A DNA stretch of 64,000 bases, taken from positions 62,001-126,000 of the forward strand of contig NZ_VSIY01000009.1 of the NCBI RefSeq assembly GCF_008086115.1, written 5' to 3'. The notes beneath the pieces are model-generated. The model was given only the letters and a program-made list of their open reading frames with translations, ran no database searches and was not told the origin of the DNA. Of the stretch, positions 1 through 8,246 are shown piece after piece. Each line of letters opens with the position of its first letter. Positions within the stretch are counted from its first letter, which is position 1. Origin of the DNA: Maritimibacter fusiformis. Lineage in GTDB: Bacteria > Pseudomonadota > Alphaproteobacteria > Rhodobacterales > Rhodobacteraceae. Both the position numbers and the translations under genes were made by a program.

Positions 1-102
1 GTGAACGATGCCATTGGCAACATGGGACAGGCGGCTGCCGTCGGTGTCGATCACGCCCCAGCCGAGGTTCCGAAGCCCCGGATCAATGCCGATCACCCGC
101 AT
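1..102 (-). CDS. ruvC: Crossover junction endodeoxyribonuclease RuvC, N-terminal fragment
   Basis: Only the first 34 codons lie inside the window; the gene continues beyond position 1. The translation begins [18 protein letters not shown], the characteristic RuvC start, with catalytic Asp7 in the IGIDPG strand. RuvC resolves Holliday junctions with RuvAB. No start codon lies nearer the GGAGGAAAAG sequence upstream, so the ATG at 102 is used although the spacing is long. A near-consensus SOS box lies 37 nt upstream. Confidence 0.9.
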   Translation of the reverse strand, partial: MRVIGIDPGLRNLGWGVIDTDGSRLSHVANGIVH

Positions 103-138
103 CTGGCTGCCCTGCCCCTGTTGCTTTTCCTCCGGTTA

Positions 139-153
139 GCACGAAACGCGAAC
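139..153 (-). promoter_or_regulatory. Candidate LexA (SOS) box upstream of ruvC
   Basis: On the minus strand this reads GTTCGCGTTTCGTGC. The alphaproteobacterial LexA site is GTTC-N7-GTTC, so this has one mismatch in the second half. Its position 37 nt before ruvC, a common SOS gene, supports it. Two perfect boxes occur elsewhere in the window, before uvrD and mmcB. Confidence 0.45.
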
Positions 154-415
154 ATCTGCCAGCGGTTTTGCGCCGCGCGGCGGCGGGCGGCCCGGGGCGG
201 CCGGGAGATGCCGCAGTGCGGAAAAGATGGGTGCGCTTCCGTGAGGGAAAGCATTTATCGCTTTTTTTCGGCAGGTTAGGAGGCCGACGAGCTATGCATC
301 CGGTGCATGATGGGATTGCGATCCGCGCCCTTGTTTCTGCATCGCAGCATCGCTAGATGATGCCTCGAAGCCGACGGCTTTGCGATACTCACTCGTTGAC
401 ACGAAGGAACATGAC
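154..415. other. Intergenic region between ruvC and a DUF1127 gene
   Basis: No gene is visible here. The stretch holds a GC-rich run near 160-215, a T-run at 261-268, and a palindromic ATGCATCCGGTGCAT at 294-308 that could be a regulator site for the downstream DUF1127 gene. I cannot place a convincing promoter. Confidence 0.4.
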
Positions 416-613
416 ATGGCTGCATACAGCACCTCCCCCGACATCGGCGGCCGCACCTTCGCGACCCGCTTTTCCCGCTTCTGGCACGGCGTCTATGCCC
501 GCATCATCGAGGCGCAAGAACAGCGCGCCACGCGCATCATGCTGGAACAGCTCACGGACCGCGAACTGGACGATATCGGCCTGACCCGCTGGGACGTCGC
601 CCGCATGCGCTAA
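416..613 (+). CDS. DUF1127 (YjiS-like) small protein
   Basis: A 65-residue protein whose last ~25 residues (LTDRELDDIGLTRWDVARMR) form the arginine-rich DUF1127 motif. Family members in Rhodobacter and Agrobacterium are small, often stress-induced proteins, and some bind RNA; no role can be read for this copy. The start at 416 has AAGGAAC about seven bases upstream, whereas the in-frame start at 380 has no ribosome-binding site. A strong hairpin terminator follows at 651-681. A second DUF1127 gene lies at 28656-28874. Confidence 0.85.
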   Translation: MAAYSTSPDIGGRTFATRFSRFWHGVYARIIEAQEQRATRIMLEQLTDRELDDIGLTRWDVARMR

Positions 614-650
614 TGCGGCGACGACCACCCGCTGGCGGGTGGCCCACGCA

Positions 651-681
651 AAAACCCCCACGGCCCGGCCGTGGGGGTTTT
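651..681. terminator. Bidirectional Rho-independent terminator
   Basis: A 14-bp perfect stem, AAAACCCCCACGGC pairing with GCCGTGGGGGTTTT, with a three-base loop. It is flanked by A and T runs, so it can end both the DUF1127 gene (plus) and degP (minus), which converge on it. Confidence 0.85.
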
Positions 682-727
682 CTGTTGTCGAACGGGTCCG
701 GCGCGAGGGCCGCGCCGGACCGCTTGC

Positions 728-2203
728 CTATTCGGACACCGACAGCGCGATGAACCGCGGATCGCCGCCCCGACGGATCAGCAGCAGGATCGACTGGCGG
801 CCACCGTCGCGCGCGGCTTCGAGCCGGCGCTCCAAGGTGGCGATGTCGGTCACCGGCTCCTGCCCGGCCTCGGCGATCACGTCGCCGGCGCGCAGGCCCT
901 TGGCATAGGCTTCGCTGGCGGGGTCGATGTCGGTCACCACCAGCCCCTCGGCATTGGCGTCCAGCCCGAGATTGTCGCGCAGCGTGTCGGTCATCTCGGC
1001 CAGGTCCATGCCCAGCACGGATTTTTCGACCGGCGCCGGCGGGGTGGTGTCGCCGCTGCCCGGGGTTGCGGCCTCGGCGTCCTCGCGCCGGCCCAGCACG
1101 ACCTTGAGGGTCTGGGTCTCGCCGTCGCGCAGCACGACCACGCGCACGGTCTTGCCGACCGGGGCGTCACCGACGATGCGCACCAGTTCGCGGGTGTCGG
1201 ACACGTCCTGGCCGTCGAAGTTGACGATCAGGTCGCCGGCCAGCACGCCGGCCTCCTTGGCCGGGCCGTCGGGCACATCGGTGACCAGCGCACCTGCGGT
1301 GCTGTCCAGCCCCATCGCCTCGGCGACATCATCGCTCACGTCCTGGATGCGCACGCCGAGCCAGCCGCGCCGGGTTTCGCCGTATTCGCGCAACTGGTCG
1401 ACAACCTTCGACACCACGTTCGAGGCCATCGCGAAGCCGATCCCGATCGAGCCGCCGTTGGGGCTGAGAATCGCGGTGTTCACGCCGATCACCTCGCCCG
1501 ACATGTTGAACAGCGGCCCGCCCGAGTTGCCCCGGTTGATCGCCGCGTCGGTCTGGATGAAGTCGTCGTAGGTGCCCGACAACTCGCGCCCGCGCGCCGA
1601 GATGATGCCGGCGGAGACCGAGAAGCCCTGGCCCAGCGGGTTGCCCATCGCCATCACCCAGTCGCCGACGCGCATCACGTCGCTGTCGCCGAAGGACACG
1701 AAGGGCAGCGGCTCGTCGGTCTCGACCTTCAAGAGGGCGATGTCGGTGTTGGGATCGGTGCCCACCACCGTGGCCGGCAGGGTGCCGCGACCGTTGTAGA
1801 ATTCGATCAGGATCTCGTCGGCGCCTTCGATGACGTGGTTGTTCGTCACGATGAAGCCATCCTCGGTCACCAGAAAGCCCGAACCGAGAGCCTGGCTGCG
1901 GCGCTGCTGCGGGCGGCCGTCGCCGTCGCGGTTGAGGAAGTCACGGAAGAAATCCTCGAACGGCGAGCCTTCGGGCACCATCGGCACCGGGCCGCCGCCA
2001 TCGGTGGAGATCAAGGTCGAGGTGGTGATGTTCACGACCGCCGGGCTGAATTGCTCGGCAAGATCGGCGAAACTTTCGGGGGCGCCCCGCGCCTCGACGC
2101 GCATCGCCGCCGAAAGGGCGAGGATCATCGTCAGCGCGAAGGCCAGCAGCACGCGGGGCTGCCATTGAAACGGGGTTGGAAGGGATCTGGCCGGTACGTT
2201 CAC
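728..2203 (-). CDS. degP: Periplasmic serine protease/chaperone of the DegP (HtrA) family
   Basis: A 491-residue protein with an N-terminal hydrophobic segment (about residues 17-35, likely signal peptide or anchor), a trypsin-like domain and two PDZ domains. The catalytic triad is visible: His in TNNHVIEG, Asp in NTDIALLKV, Ser in GNSGGPLF. It degrades or refolds misfolded envelope proteins. The open frame runs far upstream, but GTG at 2203 has AAGGAGA five bases before it and gives the usual family length. The neighbouring hflC/hflK genes form a membrane protein quality-control group in the same direction. Confidence 0.93.
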   Translation of the reverse strand: MNVPARSLPTPFQWQPRVLLAFALTMILALSAAMRVEARGAPESFADLAEQFSPAVVNITTSTLISTDGGGPVPMVPEGSPFEDFFRDFLNRDGDGRPQQRRSQALGSGFLVTEDGFIVTNNHVIEGADEILIEFYNGRGTLPATVVGTDPNTDIALLKVETDEPLPFVSFGDSDVMRVGDWVMAMGNPLGQGFSVSAGIISARGRELSGTYDDFIQTDAAINRGNSGGPLFNMSGEVIGVNTAILSPNGGSIGIGFAMASNVVSKVVDQLREYGETRRGWLGVRIQDVSDDVAEAMGLDSTAGALVTDVPDGPAKEAGVLAGDLIVNFDGQDVSDTRELVRIVGDAPVGKTVRVVVLRDGETQTLKVVLGRREDAEAATPGSGDTTPPAPVEKSVLGMDLAEMTDTLRDNLGLDANAEGLVVTDIDPASEAYAKGLRAGDVIAEAGQEPVTDIATLERRLEAARDGGRQSILLLIRRGGDPRFIALSVSE

Positions 2204-2329
2204 AGGGGTCTCCTTGTTAGTCGGCGCGGGTTCTTCGCCGCGTTCGTTCGTCGATGCGTTCCGGGGTCGGGTCGACGCCCGAGCTTGATCCGAAACCTGC
2301 GCAACATCCGATCGCCACGGGTGTTGAGA

Positions 2330-2393
2330 GGCGCCGCCGTCATGCGGCGCCTTGTCTGAATACTTTAGATAGGGCGCGGATCGGGCAACGCAA
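2330..2393 (-). promoter_or_regulatory. Candidate degP promoter with a hairpin in the 5' leader
   Basis: On the minus strand TTGCGT (2388-2393) and TATCTA (2366-2371) are 16 bases apart and resemble a housekeeping promoter. This would leave a leader of about 155 nt holding a perfect 8-bp hairpin, GGCGCCGC/GCGGCGCC, at 2330-2351. The rest of the 2204-2502 gap holds no gene. Confidence 0.4.
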
Positions 2394-2502
2394 AGCGCCG
2401 CAATAATGCTCACGGCGTTGTGACGCGGCGGGTTTTCGCCGGCTGCCGGTGTCAGGGCGCCTGGAACGGGCCGGCCGCGGGGAATTTTCGCGTTGGGCCG
2501 CA

Positions 2503-2700
2503 TCAGATGCCGAACCCGCGCGCCAGCCACACCAGCCCGACGCCGAGTGCCACCGCGATCAGGCCGATCGTGCGGCGCTGGTCTTTCGTGAGCGCCGCCA
2601 TCGCCGCGACCAAATCGTCCAGACGCGAAGGGGCCAGTGCGAACACCAGCCCCTCGATCACCAGCACAAGGCCGAAGCCAAGTACGATATATCCGATCAT
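2503..2700 (-). CDS. DUF2065 family small membrane protein
   Basis: A 65-residue protein with two hydrophobic helices (about residues 2-24 and 44-62) joined by a short charged loop, matching the DUF2065 pattern found just after hflC in many proteobacteria. Its ATG overlaps the hflC stop by four bases (ATGA type), so it is probably translationally coupled to hflKC. Function unknown; position suggests a link to the FtsH-HflKC membrane complex. Confidence 0.85.
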   Translation of the reverse strand: MIGYIVLGFGLVLVIEGLVFALAPSRLDDLVAAMAALTKDQRRTIGLIAVALGVGLVWLARGFGI

Positions 2701-3605
2701 TCCGCGACGGGGACCGCCGTGCCTCGGGTCGGCAGACCATCGGCGGAGTCGGTCTTGAAGTAGTCGAAGAACTCGCTGTTGGGCGAGATCACCAGCGTCG
2801 AGTTGTCACCCCGGATCGAGGTCTCGTAAGCCTTCAGCGAACGGTAGAAGGCGAAGAACTCGGGGTCGCGACCGAAGGCTTCGGCAAAGATCGCGTTGCG
2901 CAGCGCGTCGGCCTCGCCCCGGATGATCTCGGCTTCCTTCTGGGCCTCGGAGGTGGTTTCGACCACGGTCCGGTCGGCCCCGGCGCGCACCCGCTGGGCG
3001 GCTTCCTTGCCTCGGGCGATCTCGTCGGCGGCCTCGCGTTCACGCTCGGCGCGCATCCGTTCGAAGGTGGCGGCGAGGTTCTGCTCGGGCAGGTCGGCGC
3101 GCTTGATGCGCACGTCGATGATCTCGATCCCCAGCGCCAGCGCCTGAACACGGGCCTGGTCGCGGATCTGGTTCATCAGGGCGACCCGGTCAGCCGACAG
3201 GATGGCGCCGGAATCGACGCTGCCCAGCACTTCGCGCAGTTCGGCGTTCAGGATCCGCTCCAGCCGGGCGCGCGCGCCGGAGATCCCAGAGGCGCCGACG
3301 GCGCGGCGGAACTGGGTCGCGTTGGTGATGCGCCAGCGCGCGAAGGCATCGACCACGAGCCGGCGGTCGTCGGCCGGCGTCACCTCGAGCGGGTCGGTGT
3401 CGAGCGGCAGGATACGGTCGTCGTACTTGGCGATCTCGTGCAGGATCGGCACCTTGAAGTAGAGGCCCGGATCGTTGATTTCCGCGGTGACTTCGCCGAA
3501 CCACAGGCGCAGCGTGTTCTCGCGCTCGTCCACGATGTAGTAGGAATTGAGCGCGAGCACCACGAGGACGATCAGGGCCCCGATCATGATCTGAAAACGG
3601 CGCAT
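2697..3605 (-). CDS. hflC: FtsH protease regulator subunit HflC
   Basis: A 302-residue SPFH/prohibitin-family protein with one N-terminal membrane helix (about residues 7-27) followed by the SPFH domain and a long Ala/Glu/Arg-rich coiled region (LPEQNLAATFERMRAERERE). HflC assembles with HflK around FtsH and restrains its degradation of membrane proteins. Start and stop overlap with both neighbours (hflK by one base, DUF2065 by four), giving a tight operon. Confidence 0.95.
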   Translation of the reverse strand: MRRFQIMIGALIVLVVLALNSYYIVDERENTLRLWFGEVTAEINDPGLYFKVPILHEIAKYDDRILPLDTDPLEVTPADDRRLVVDAFARWRITNATQFRRAVGASGISGARARLERILNAELREVLGSVDSGAILSADRVALMNQIRDQARVQALALGIEIIDVRIKRADLPEQNLAATFERMRAEREREAADEIARGKEAAQRVRAGADRTVVETTSEAQKEAEIIRGEADALRNAIFAEAFGRDPEFFAFYRSLKAYETSIRGDNSTLVISPNSEFFDYFKTDSADGLPTRGTAVPVAE

Positions 3606-4762
3606 CAGTTGGCCCCTCCGGTTGTCGTGTTGGACGGCGAGCGTCTGAGTTCGTTGAGCGGCAGATAGGGCACCACGCCCTGCCCGCCCTGCGCGCCTTC
3701 GTCGATGATGACCTTGTCGACATCACCCAGCACGCGCTCCATCATCTCGAGATAGAGGCGCTTGCGCGTCACGTCCTCGGCCTTGACGTATTCGTCGTAG
3801 ACGGCGATGAAGCGCGCGGCCTCACCCTCGGCCTCGTTGACCACCTTGGCGCGGTAGCCCTCGGCCTGTTCGAGAAGCTGGGCGGCCTCACCCCGGGCGG
3901 CCGCGACCACCTGGTTGGCATAGGCATCGGCCTGTTTCTCGAGCGTGTCGCGGGTCTGTTCGGCGGCCTGCACTTCGCGGAAGCTGTCGATCACCTCGCG
4001 CGGCGGGTCGGCGCGGTCGAAGTTCACCCGCACGATGTTGACGCCGGAATCGTAGCTGTCGAGTGTCGACTGGATCAGGTCCTGAAGCTCCTGGGCGATG
4101 ACGCCCCGGTCGCGGTTCAGGATCGGCGCGAGGTTGGAGCGGCCGATGATTTCGCGCATGACCGATTCCGACACCGCGGTGATGGTGTCGACGGGATCGG
4201 CCAGGTTGAAGACGAAATTCTCGATGTTGCCGATGTTCCAGACCACCTGGAAGTCGATGTCGACGATGTTCTCGTCGCCGGTCAGCATCAGGCCGGCGTC
4301 CATTCCGGCGCCGATGTCGATGATGTTTTCGCGCGTCACCGGGTAGATCTCGTGCGTCACCACCGGCCAGGGCGCGAAGTTCAGACCCTCGGTGCCGACC
4401 TGGTGGCGTTCGCCGAACAGCAGTTCGACCGACTGTTCCGACGTGTCGACGCGGTAGAAGCTGGCAAACGCCCAGACGAACACCGCCGCGACCAGAACGA
4501 TCAGGATGCCGCCACGGCCAAAGCCGCGCCCGCCGCCCTCACCGCCGCCGCCGTTGGGCCGGCCACGGTTGCCGCGTCCGCCCATCAATACGCGAAGCTG
4601 TTCCTGGCCCTTGCGCACCAGATCGTCGATCTCGGGGATCGGCCGATCCGGTCCGCCGCCCTGCCCGGGTCGGCGGTTGCCGCCCTGGTTGTCGTCGTTT
4701 CCGCCACCGGAACCGCCGCGATTGCCGCCGCCTCCCCAGGGGCCGCCATTGTCACTGGCCAT
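3605..4762 (-). CDS. hflK: FtsH protease regulator subunit HflK
   Basis: A 385-residue SPFH protein. The first ~80 residues are rich in Gly, Asn and Arg (cytoplasmic tail), followed by a membrane helix at about residues 86-105, the SPFH domain, and an Ala/Glu-rich coiled region (AANQVVAAARGEAAQLLEQAEG-type). The ATG at 4762 follows GAAGGGAAAAG, while an upstream in-frame ATG at 4804 has no such site. It is first in the hflK-hflC-DUF2065 set. Confidence 0.95.
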   Translation of the reverse strand: MASDNGGPWGGGGNRGGSGGGNDDNQGGNRRPGQGGGPDRPIPEIDDLVRKGQEQLRVLMGGRGNRGRPNGGGGEGGGRGFGRGGILIVLVAAVFVWAFASFYRVDTSEQSVELLFGERHQVGTEGLNFAPWPVVTHEIYPVTRENIIDIGAGMDAGLMLTGDENIVDIDFQVVWNIGNIENFVFNLADPVDTITAVSESVMREIIGRSNLAPILNRDRGVIAQELQDLIQSTLDSYDSGVNIVRVNFDRADPPREVIDSFREVQAAEQTRDTLEKQADAYANQVVAAARGEAAQLLEQAEGYRAKVVNEAEGEAARFIAVYDEYVKAEDVTRKRLYLEMMERVLGDVDKVIIDEGAQGGQGVVPYLPLNELRRSPSNTTTGGAN

Positions 4763-4837
4763 GTGGTCTTTTCCCTTCTTCCTCGTCAGAGCGGTTTGCC
4801 TCACTAACTGGGCAATGCCACCAGGATTTCAACCCGC

Positions 4838-6196
4838 TCAATGTGATCGGATCGGTTGTTTCATAAGCACGATTTCCTCGGCCATGGTCGGATGCACCGC
4901 CACGGTCGCGTCGAAGTCGGCCTTGGTCGCGCCCATCTTGACCGCCACGGCGGCGAGCTGGATCATTTCCCCGGCCCCGTCCGCGACGATGTGACAGCCC
5001 AGCACCTTCTGCGTGGCCTGGCTGACGATCAGCTTGAACAGGACTCGTTCCTTGCGGTCGATAAAGCTTTTTTGCATCGGCCGAAAGGCGGCGCAGTAGA
5101 TATCCACCGGCTCGCGGTCGCGGGCCTCTTCCTCGGTCAGGCCGACGGCGCCGTATTCCGGCTGGGTGAACACCGCCGAGGGCACGAGGTCGTGGTCGGG
5201 TTTGGTCGGGTTGCCCTTGAACACGGTCTCCACGAAGGCCGCGCCCTCGCGGATCGCCACCGGAGTGAGGGTGATGCGGTCGGTCACGTCGCCGACCGCG
5301 AAGATCGAGGGCACCGAGGTCTGGCCGTAGTCGTCGACGATGACCTGGCCCCAGCGGCCCAGCTTGACGCCGGCCTCGGCCAGCCCCAGGCCCTTGGTGT
5401 TGGGATGGCGCCCGGTGGCCAGCAGCACCTGGTCGAACACGTCCTCGCGCCCGTCTGTGCCCTTGACCCAGATGCGCCCGTCGCGCCGCTCCATGCGCTC
5501 GACCTCGAGGCCGACGTGCAGGTCGACGCCGGAATCGCGGATGATCTCGGCCAGGTGACCGCGCACCTCGCCGTCGAAGCCGCGCAGGATCTGCGCGCCG
5601 CGATACCATTGCGCCACATGCGCGCCGAGGCCCTGGAAGATGCCGGCGAATTCGCAGGCGATATAGCCGCCGCCGACGATCAGGATGCGCTCGGGGAAGG
5701 TTTCGAGGTCGAACACCTCGTTCGAGGTGATGCCCAGCTCGACGCCCGGCGCGCCCGGCAGATAGGGCACGCCGCCGGTGGCGATCAGGATGTGCTTGGC
5801 GGTAAAGCTCTCGCCGGTCGACAGCGCGACGGTGTGCGGGTCCGTGACGGTGGCGCGGGCGTCGAAGATCTCGGCGCCGGCACGGCCAAGGTTGGTGCGG
5901 TAGATGCCTTCGAGGCGTTCAAGCTCGGCATGAAGGCGCGGGCGAAAGCGGCTCCAGTCGAAGGCGGCGCCCTCGAAGTCCCAGCCGTAATCGCGCGCTG
6001 CCGACGCGGCCGCACCATACTGGCTGGCGAACACCATCAGCTTTTTCGGCACGCAGCCGCGAATGACGCAGGTGCCGCCCATGCGGAACTCCTCGGCCAG
6101 CGCCACCTTGGCGCCGGTCTCGGCCGCCATCCGCCCGGCGCGCACCCCGCCCGAGCCGCCGCCAATCACGAAGAGGTCATAGTCGAAATCCGCCAT
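4838..6196 (-). CDS. gor: Glutathione-disulfide reductase
   Basis: A 452-residue flavoprotein disulfide reductase. It has the FAD-binding GGGSGGVRAG near the N terminus, the redox pair in GGTCVIRGCVPKK (Cys43 and Cys48), an NAD(P)-binding GGGYIACEFAG, and the C-terminal HPTMAEE with the catalytic base. It regenerates glutathione using NADPH. ATG at 6196 has AAAGGA at good distance; ATG at 6202 overlaps the upstream gene's stop and is the alternative. Glutathione rather than lipoamide specificity is inferred from the GCVPKK context. Confidence 0.9.
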   Translation of the reverse strand: MADFDYDLFVIGGGSGGVRAGRMAAETGAKVALAEEFRMGGTCVIRGCVPKKLMVFASQYGAAASAARDYGWDFEGAAFDWSRFRPRLHAELERLEGIYRTNLGRAGAEIFDARATVTDPHTVALSTGESFTAKHILIATGGVPYLPGAPGVELGITSNEVFDLETFPERILIVGGGYIACEFAGIFQGLGAHVAQWYRGAQILRGFDGEVRGHLAEIIRDSGVDLHVGLEVERMERRDGRIWVKGTDGREDVFDQVLLATGRHPNTKGLGLAEAGVKLGRWGQVIVDDYGQTSVPSIFAVGDVTDRITLTPVAIREGAAFVETVFKGNPTKPDHDLVPSAVFTQPEYGAVGLTEEEARDREPVDIYCAAFRPMQKSFIDRKERVLFKLIVSQATQKVLGCHIVADGAGEMIQLAAVAVKMGATKADFDATVAVHPTMAEEIVLMKQPIRSH

Positions 6197-6198
6197 CG

Positions 6199-6750
6199 TC
6201 ATCCTTTCATGCCGCTGTTCTTGTTGGCGGCCTTGCCCGCCTTGGCATCTGTCTTCACGCCCATCTTGCCGCCTGTCTTGCCACCCGCACCCGCGCCGAG
6301 GCGGGGCACGCGGTATTCGATGTTTGGCAGGCGGTCCTTGAGGCGGGCGAGGAACCGCTCGGTCGCCTCGCGGCCCATCATCCCGCTCGACACCGGCAGG
6401 ATCCGAACCCGTCCGCCCTTGCCCGCGCGCACCAGAAGCGTGCCCATGCGCCGTGCCGGGTCAATGGTGTGGGCCTCGATCTCGCCCCAGCCGGCGTGCA
6501 TCTCGCGCCCCCAGTTCAGGCAGACGGTGACGCCCCTGGCATCGACCTTGGCGACATAGCGCCGCCGCGCCAGCGTGATCAGCGCCGCCACCGCCAGCCC
6601 GCCGGCCAGCCCGGTCAGACCCAGCCACAGGGCCGAGCCGCCCTGAAGCCAGAGCCACAGCGCGCCCGCCGCCACCACAGTATAGAGACCGACCCGCAAG
6701 ATCATCGCGCGCCGCGGCCCCGGCGCTACTTCGAACACCTCGTCCATCAC
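6199..6750 (-). CDS. Conserved membrane protein of unknown function
   Basis: A 183-residue protein with two adjacent hydrophobic helices (about residues 19-38 and 41-60), a soluble middle part, and a low-complexity tail rich in Lys, Gly and Ala (KTGGKMGVKTDAKAGKAANK). It sits between rpiA and gor in the same direction, and its stop overlaps the upstream candidate start of gor. The helix pair plus short domain resembles bacterial PH-like two-helix membrane proteins, but this is a guess. Confidence 0.7.
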   Translation of the reverse strand: MMDEVFEVAPGPRRAMILRVGLYTVVAAGALWLWLQGGSALWLGLTGLAGGLAVAALITLARRRYVAKVDARGVTVCLNWGREMHAGWGEIEAHTIDPARRMGTLLVRAGKGGRVRILPVSSGMMGREATERFLARLKDRLPNIEYRVPRLGAGAGGKTGGKMGVKTDAKAGKAANKNSGMKG

Positions 6751-6757
6751 GCCCCCC

Positions 6758-7540
6758 TCAGATATCGGCGAAGATGTTGTCGGTCTCGGCGAACTCGATG
6801 CGGCCTTCGTGATGGCTGCCCTCGTTGATGTCGGTCACCTCGACCCGGCCATCCTGGTGGCCGATCACCACCTTGTCGCAGATGTCGATGAAGAGGCCGT
6901 TCTCGACCACCCCGGGGATCTGGTTCAAGACCAGGCTCAGCTTTCGCGGATCGCCGATGCGCTGGAGATGCAGATCGACGATATGGTTGCCCTCGTCGGT
7001 GACGAAGGGCGCATCGCCGTTCATGCGCAGCGTGCCGGTCTGGCCCAGCACGTCGAGCGAGCCGAGGCTTTCCTCGATCAGCGCCTTGGTGGTCTGCCAG
7101 CCGAACGGCACCACCTCGACCGGCAGGGGAAAGGCGCCCAGGTGTTCGACCTGTTTCGACGGGTCGGTGATCACGATCATCATGTCGGAGGCGGTCGCGA
7201 CGATCTTTTCCTGCAACAGCGCGCCGCCGCCGCCCTTGATGAGGTTCAGATCGGCGTCGAACTCGTCGGCCCCGTCGATGGTGAGATCGAGCCAGCGCGC
7301 CTCATCGAGGCTGATGACCTTGACGCCGACCTGCCGGGCCAGTTCGGCGGTGCGCGACGAGGTCGGCACGCCGGTGATCTTCAGCCCCTCCTCGCGGATG
7401 CGCTCGCCCAGGCAGCGCACCATCCAGGCAGCGGTCGAGCCGGTTCCGAGGCCGACGCGCATCCCGTCCTCGATGAAATCGACGGCACGTTTGGCGGCGA
7501 CGAATTTGGCGGTGTCGATCGGAGACAGGTTGGCAGACAT
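6758..7540 (-). CDS. rpiA: Ribose-5-phosphate isomerase A
   Basis: A 260-residue RpiA. Family motifs visible are GLGTGSTAAWMV (phosphate binding), DGADEFD and KGGGGALLQEKI (catalytic region). It interconverts ribose 5-phosphate and ribulose 5-phosphate in the pentose phosphate pathway. ATG at 7540 (MSANLSPIDTAKF) gives the usual family length; the longer open frame to 7648 starts in low-complexity, non-conserved sequence. Confidence 0.95.
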   Translation of the reverse strand: MSANLSPIDTAKFVAAKRAVDFIEDGMRVGLGTGSTAAWMVRCLGERIREEGLKITGVPTSSRTAELARQVGVKVISLDEARWLDLTIDGADEFDADLNLIKGGGGALLQEKIVATASDMMIVITDPSKQVEHLGAFPLPVEVVPFGWQTTKALIEESLGSLDVLGQTGTLRMNGDAPFVTDEGNHIVDLHLQRIGDPRKLSLVLNQIPGVVENGLFIDICDKVVIGHQDGRVEVTDINEGSHHEGRIEFAETDNIFADI

Positions 7541-7811
7541 CACACGATTCCCCACAAGATCAAGATTTCGCCGCTTATAGGAACAATCGCGCCCCGGTGC
7601 GAGGGGGTTTCGGGCCGGGGTGCGGCAGAGACGCGCGGACCGGTCCATTGCGCCCGCCTGCCGGGGGGCCTAAGTTCGTGCCATGCCGATGCCATGGACC
7701 CCTCGACGTTCCAGCAAGGACTGGACCACCCGCGCCGCCGCACCGCCGACGCGCCTTGCGTTGCGGTCTGCCCGGGGCGCACGCATGCCCGGGACGATCT
7801 GAGGAATGGCC

Positions 7812-8165
7812 ATGACACGCATGCTCTGGTTCGCGTTCGGCTGGGTGGCGGTGGCGCTGGGGCTGATCGGGGTGGTGTTGCCGGGCCTGCCAACCACGCC
7901 GTTCCTGCTGGTCGCGGCGTTCTCGTTCAGCCGCTCGTCGCCGCGCCTGCGGCTGTGGCTGGAGAACCACCCGCAATTCGGCCCGCCGATCCGCGACTGG
8001 GAAGACCGCGGCGCGATCTCGGCCCGGGCCAAGACGCTGGCGGTGGCGATGATGGGGCTGGTGTTTGCCATCAGCCTGATCGTCGGCATGCCGGGCTGGG
8101 TGCTGGCGGTGCAGGCGTTCTGCCTGGGCGGAGCCGCGACCTTCATCCTGACCCGGCCCGACTGA
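7812..8165 (+). CDS. DUF454 (YbaN-like) inner-membrane protein
   Basis: A 117-residue membrane protein with the DUF454 signature: an N-terminal helix pair with GVVLPGLPTTPFLLVAAF, the middle NHPQFGPPIRDWEDRG, and two C-terminal helices. Function unknown across the family. GAGGA at 7801-7805 sits six bases before ATG 7812, so that start is preferred to ATG 7806. The 270-bp gap between rpiA and this gene is a divergent promoter region in which I see no gene. Confidence 0.87.
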   Translation: MTRMLWFAFGWVAVALGLIGVVLPGLPTTPFLLVAAFSFSRSSPRLRLWLENHPQFGPPIRDWEDRGAISARAKTLAVAMMGLVFAISLIVGMPGWVLAVQAFCLGGAATFILTRPD

Positions 8166-8246
8166 ACCGGCTGCAATAGGTCGGTTTTGACACGACCCTG
8201 CCCGCCAAATCAGGCAAGATCGCTGCACACAACCGGAGACGCGCGC

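Noticed and set aside
671..2359. Plus-strand open frame of 562 codons
   Set aside because: Antisense shadow of degP; translation is His/Arg/Gly-rich and unlike any protein family.
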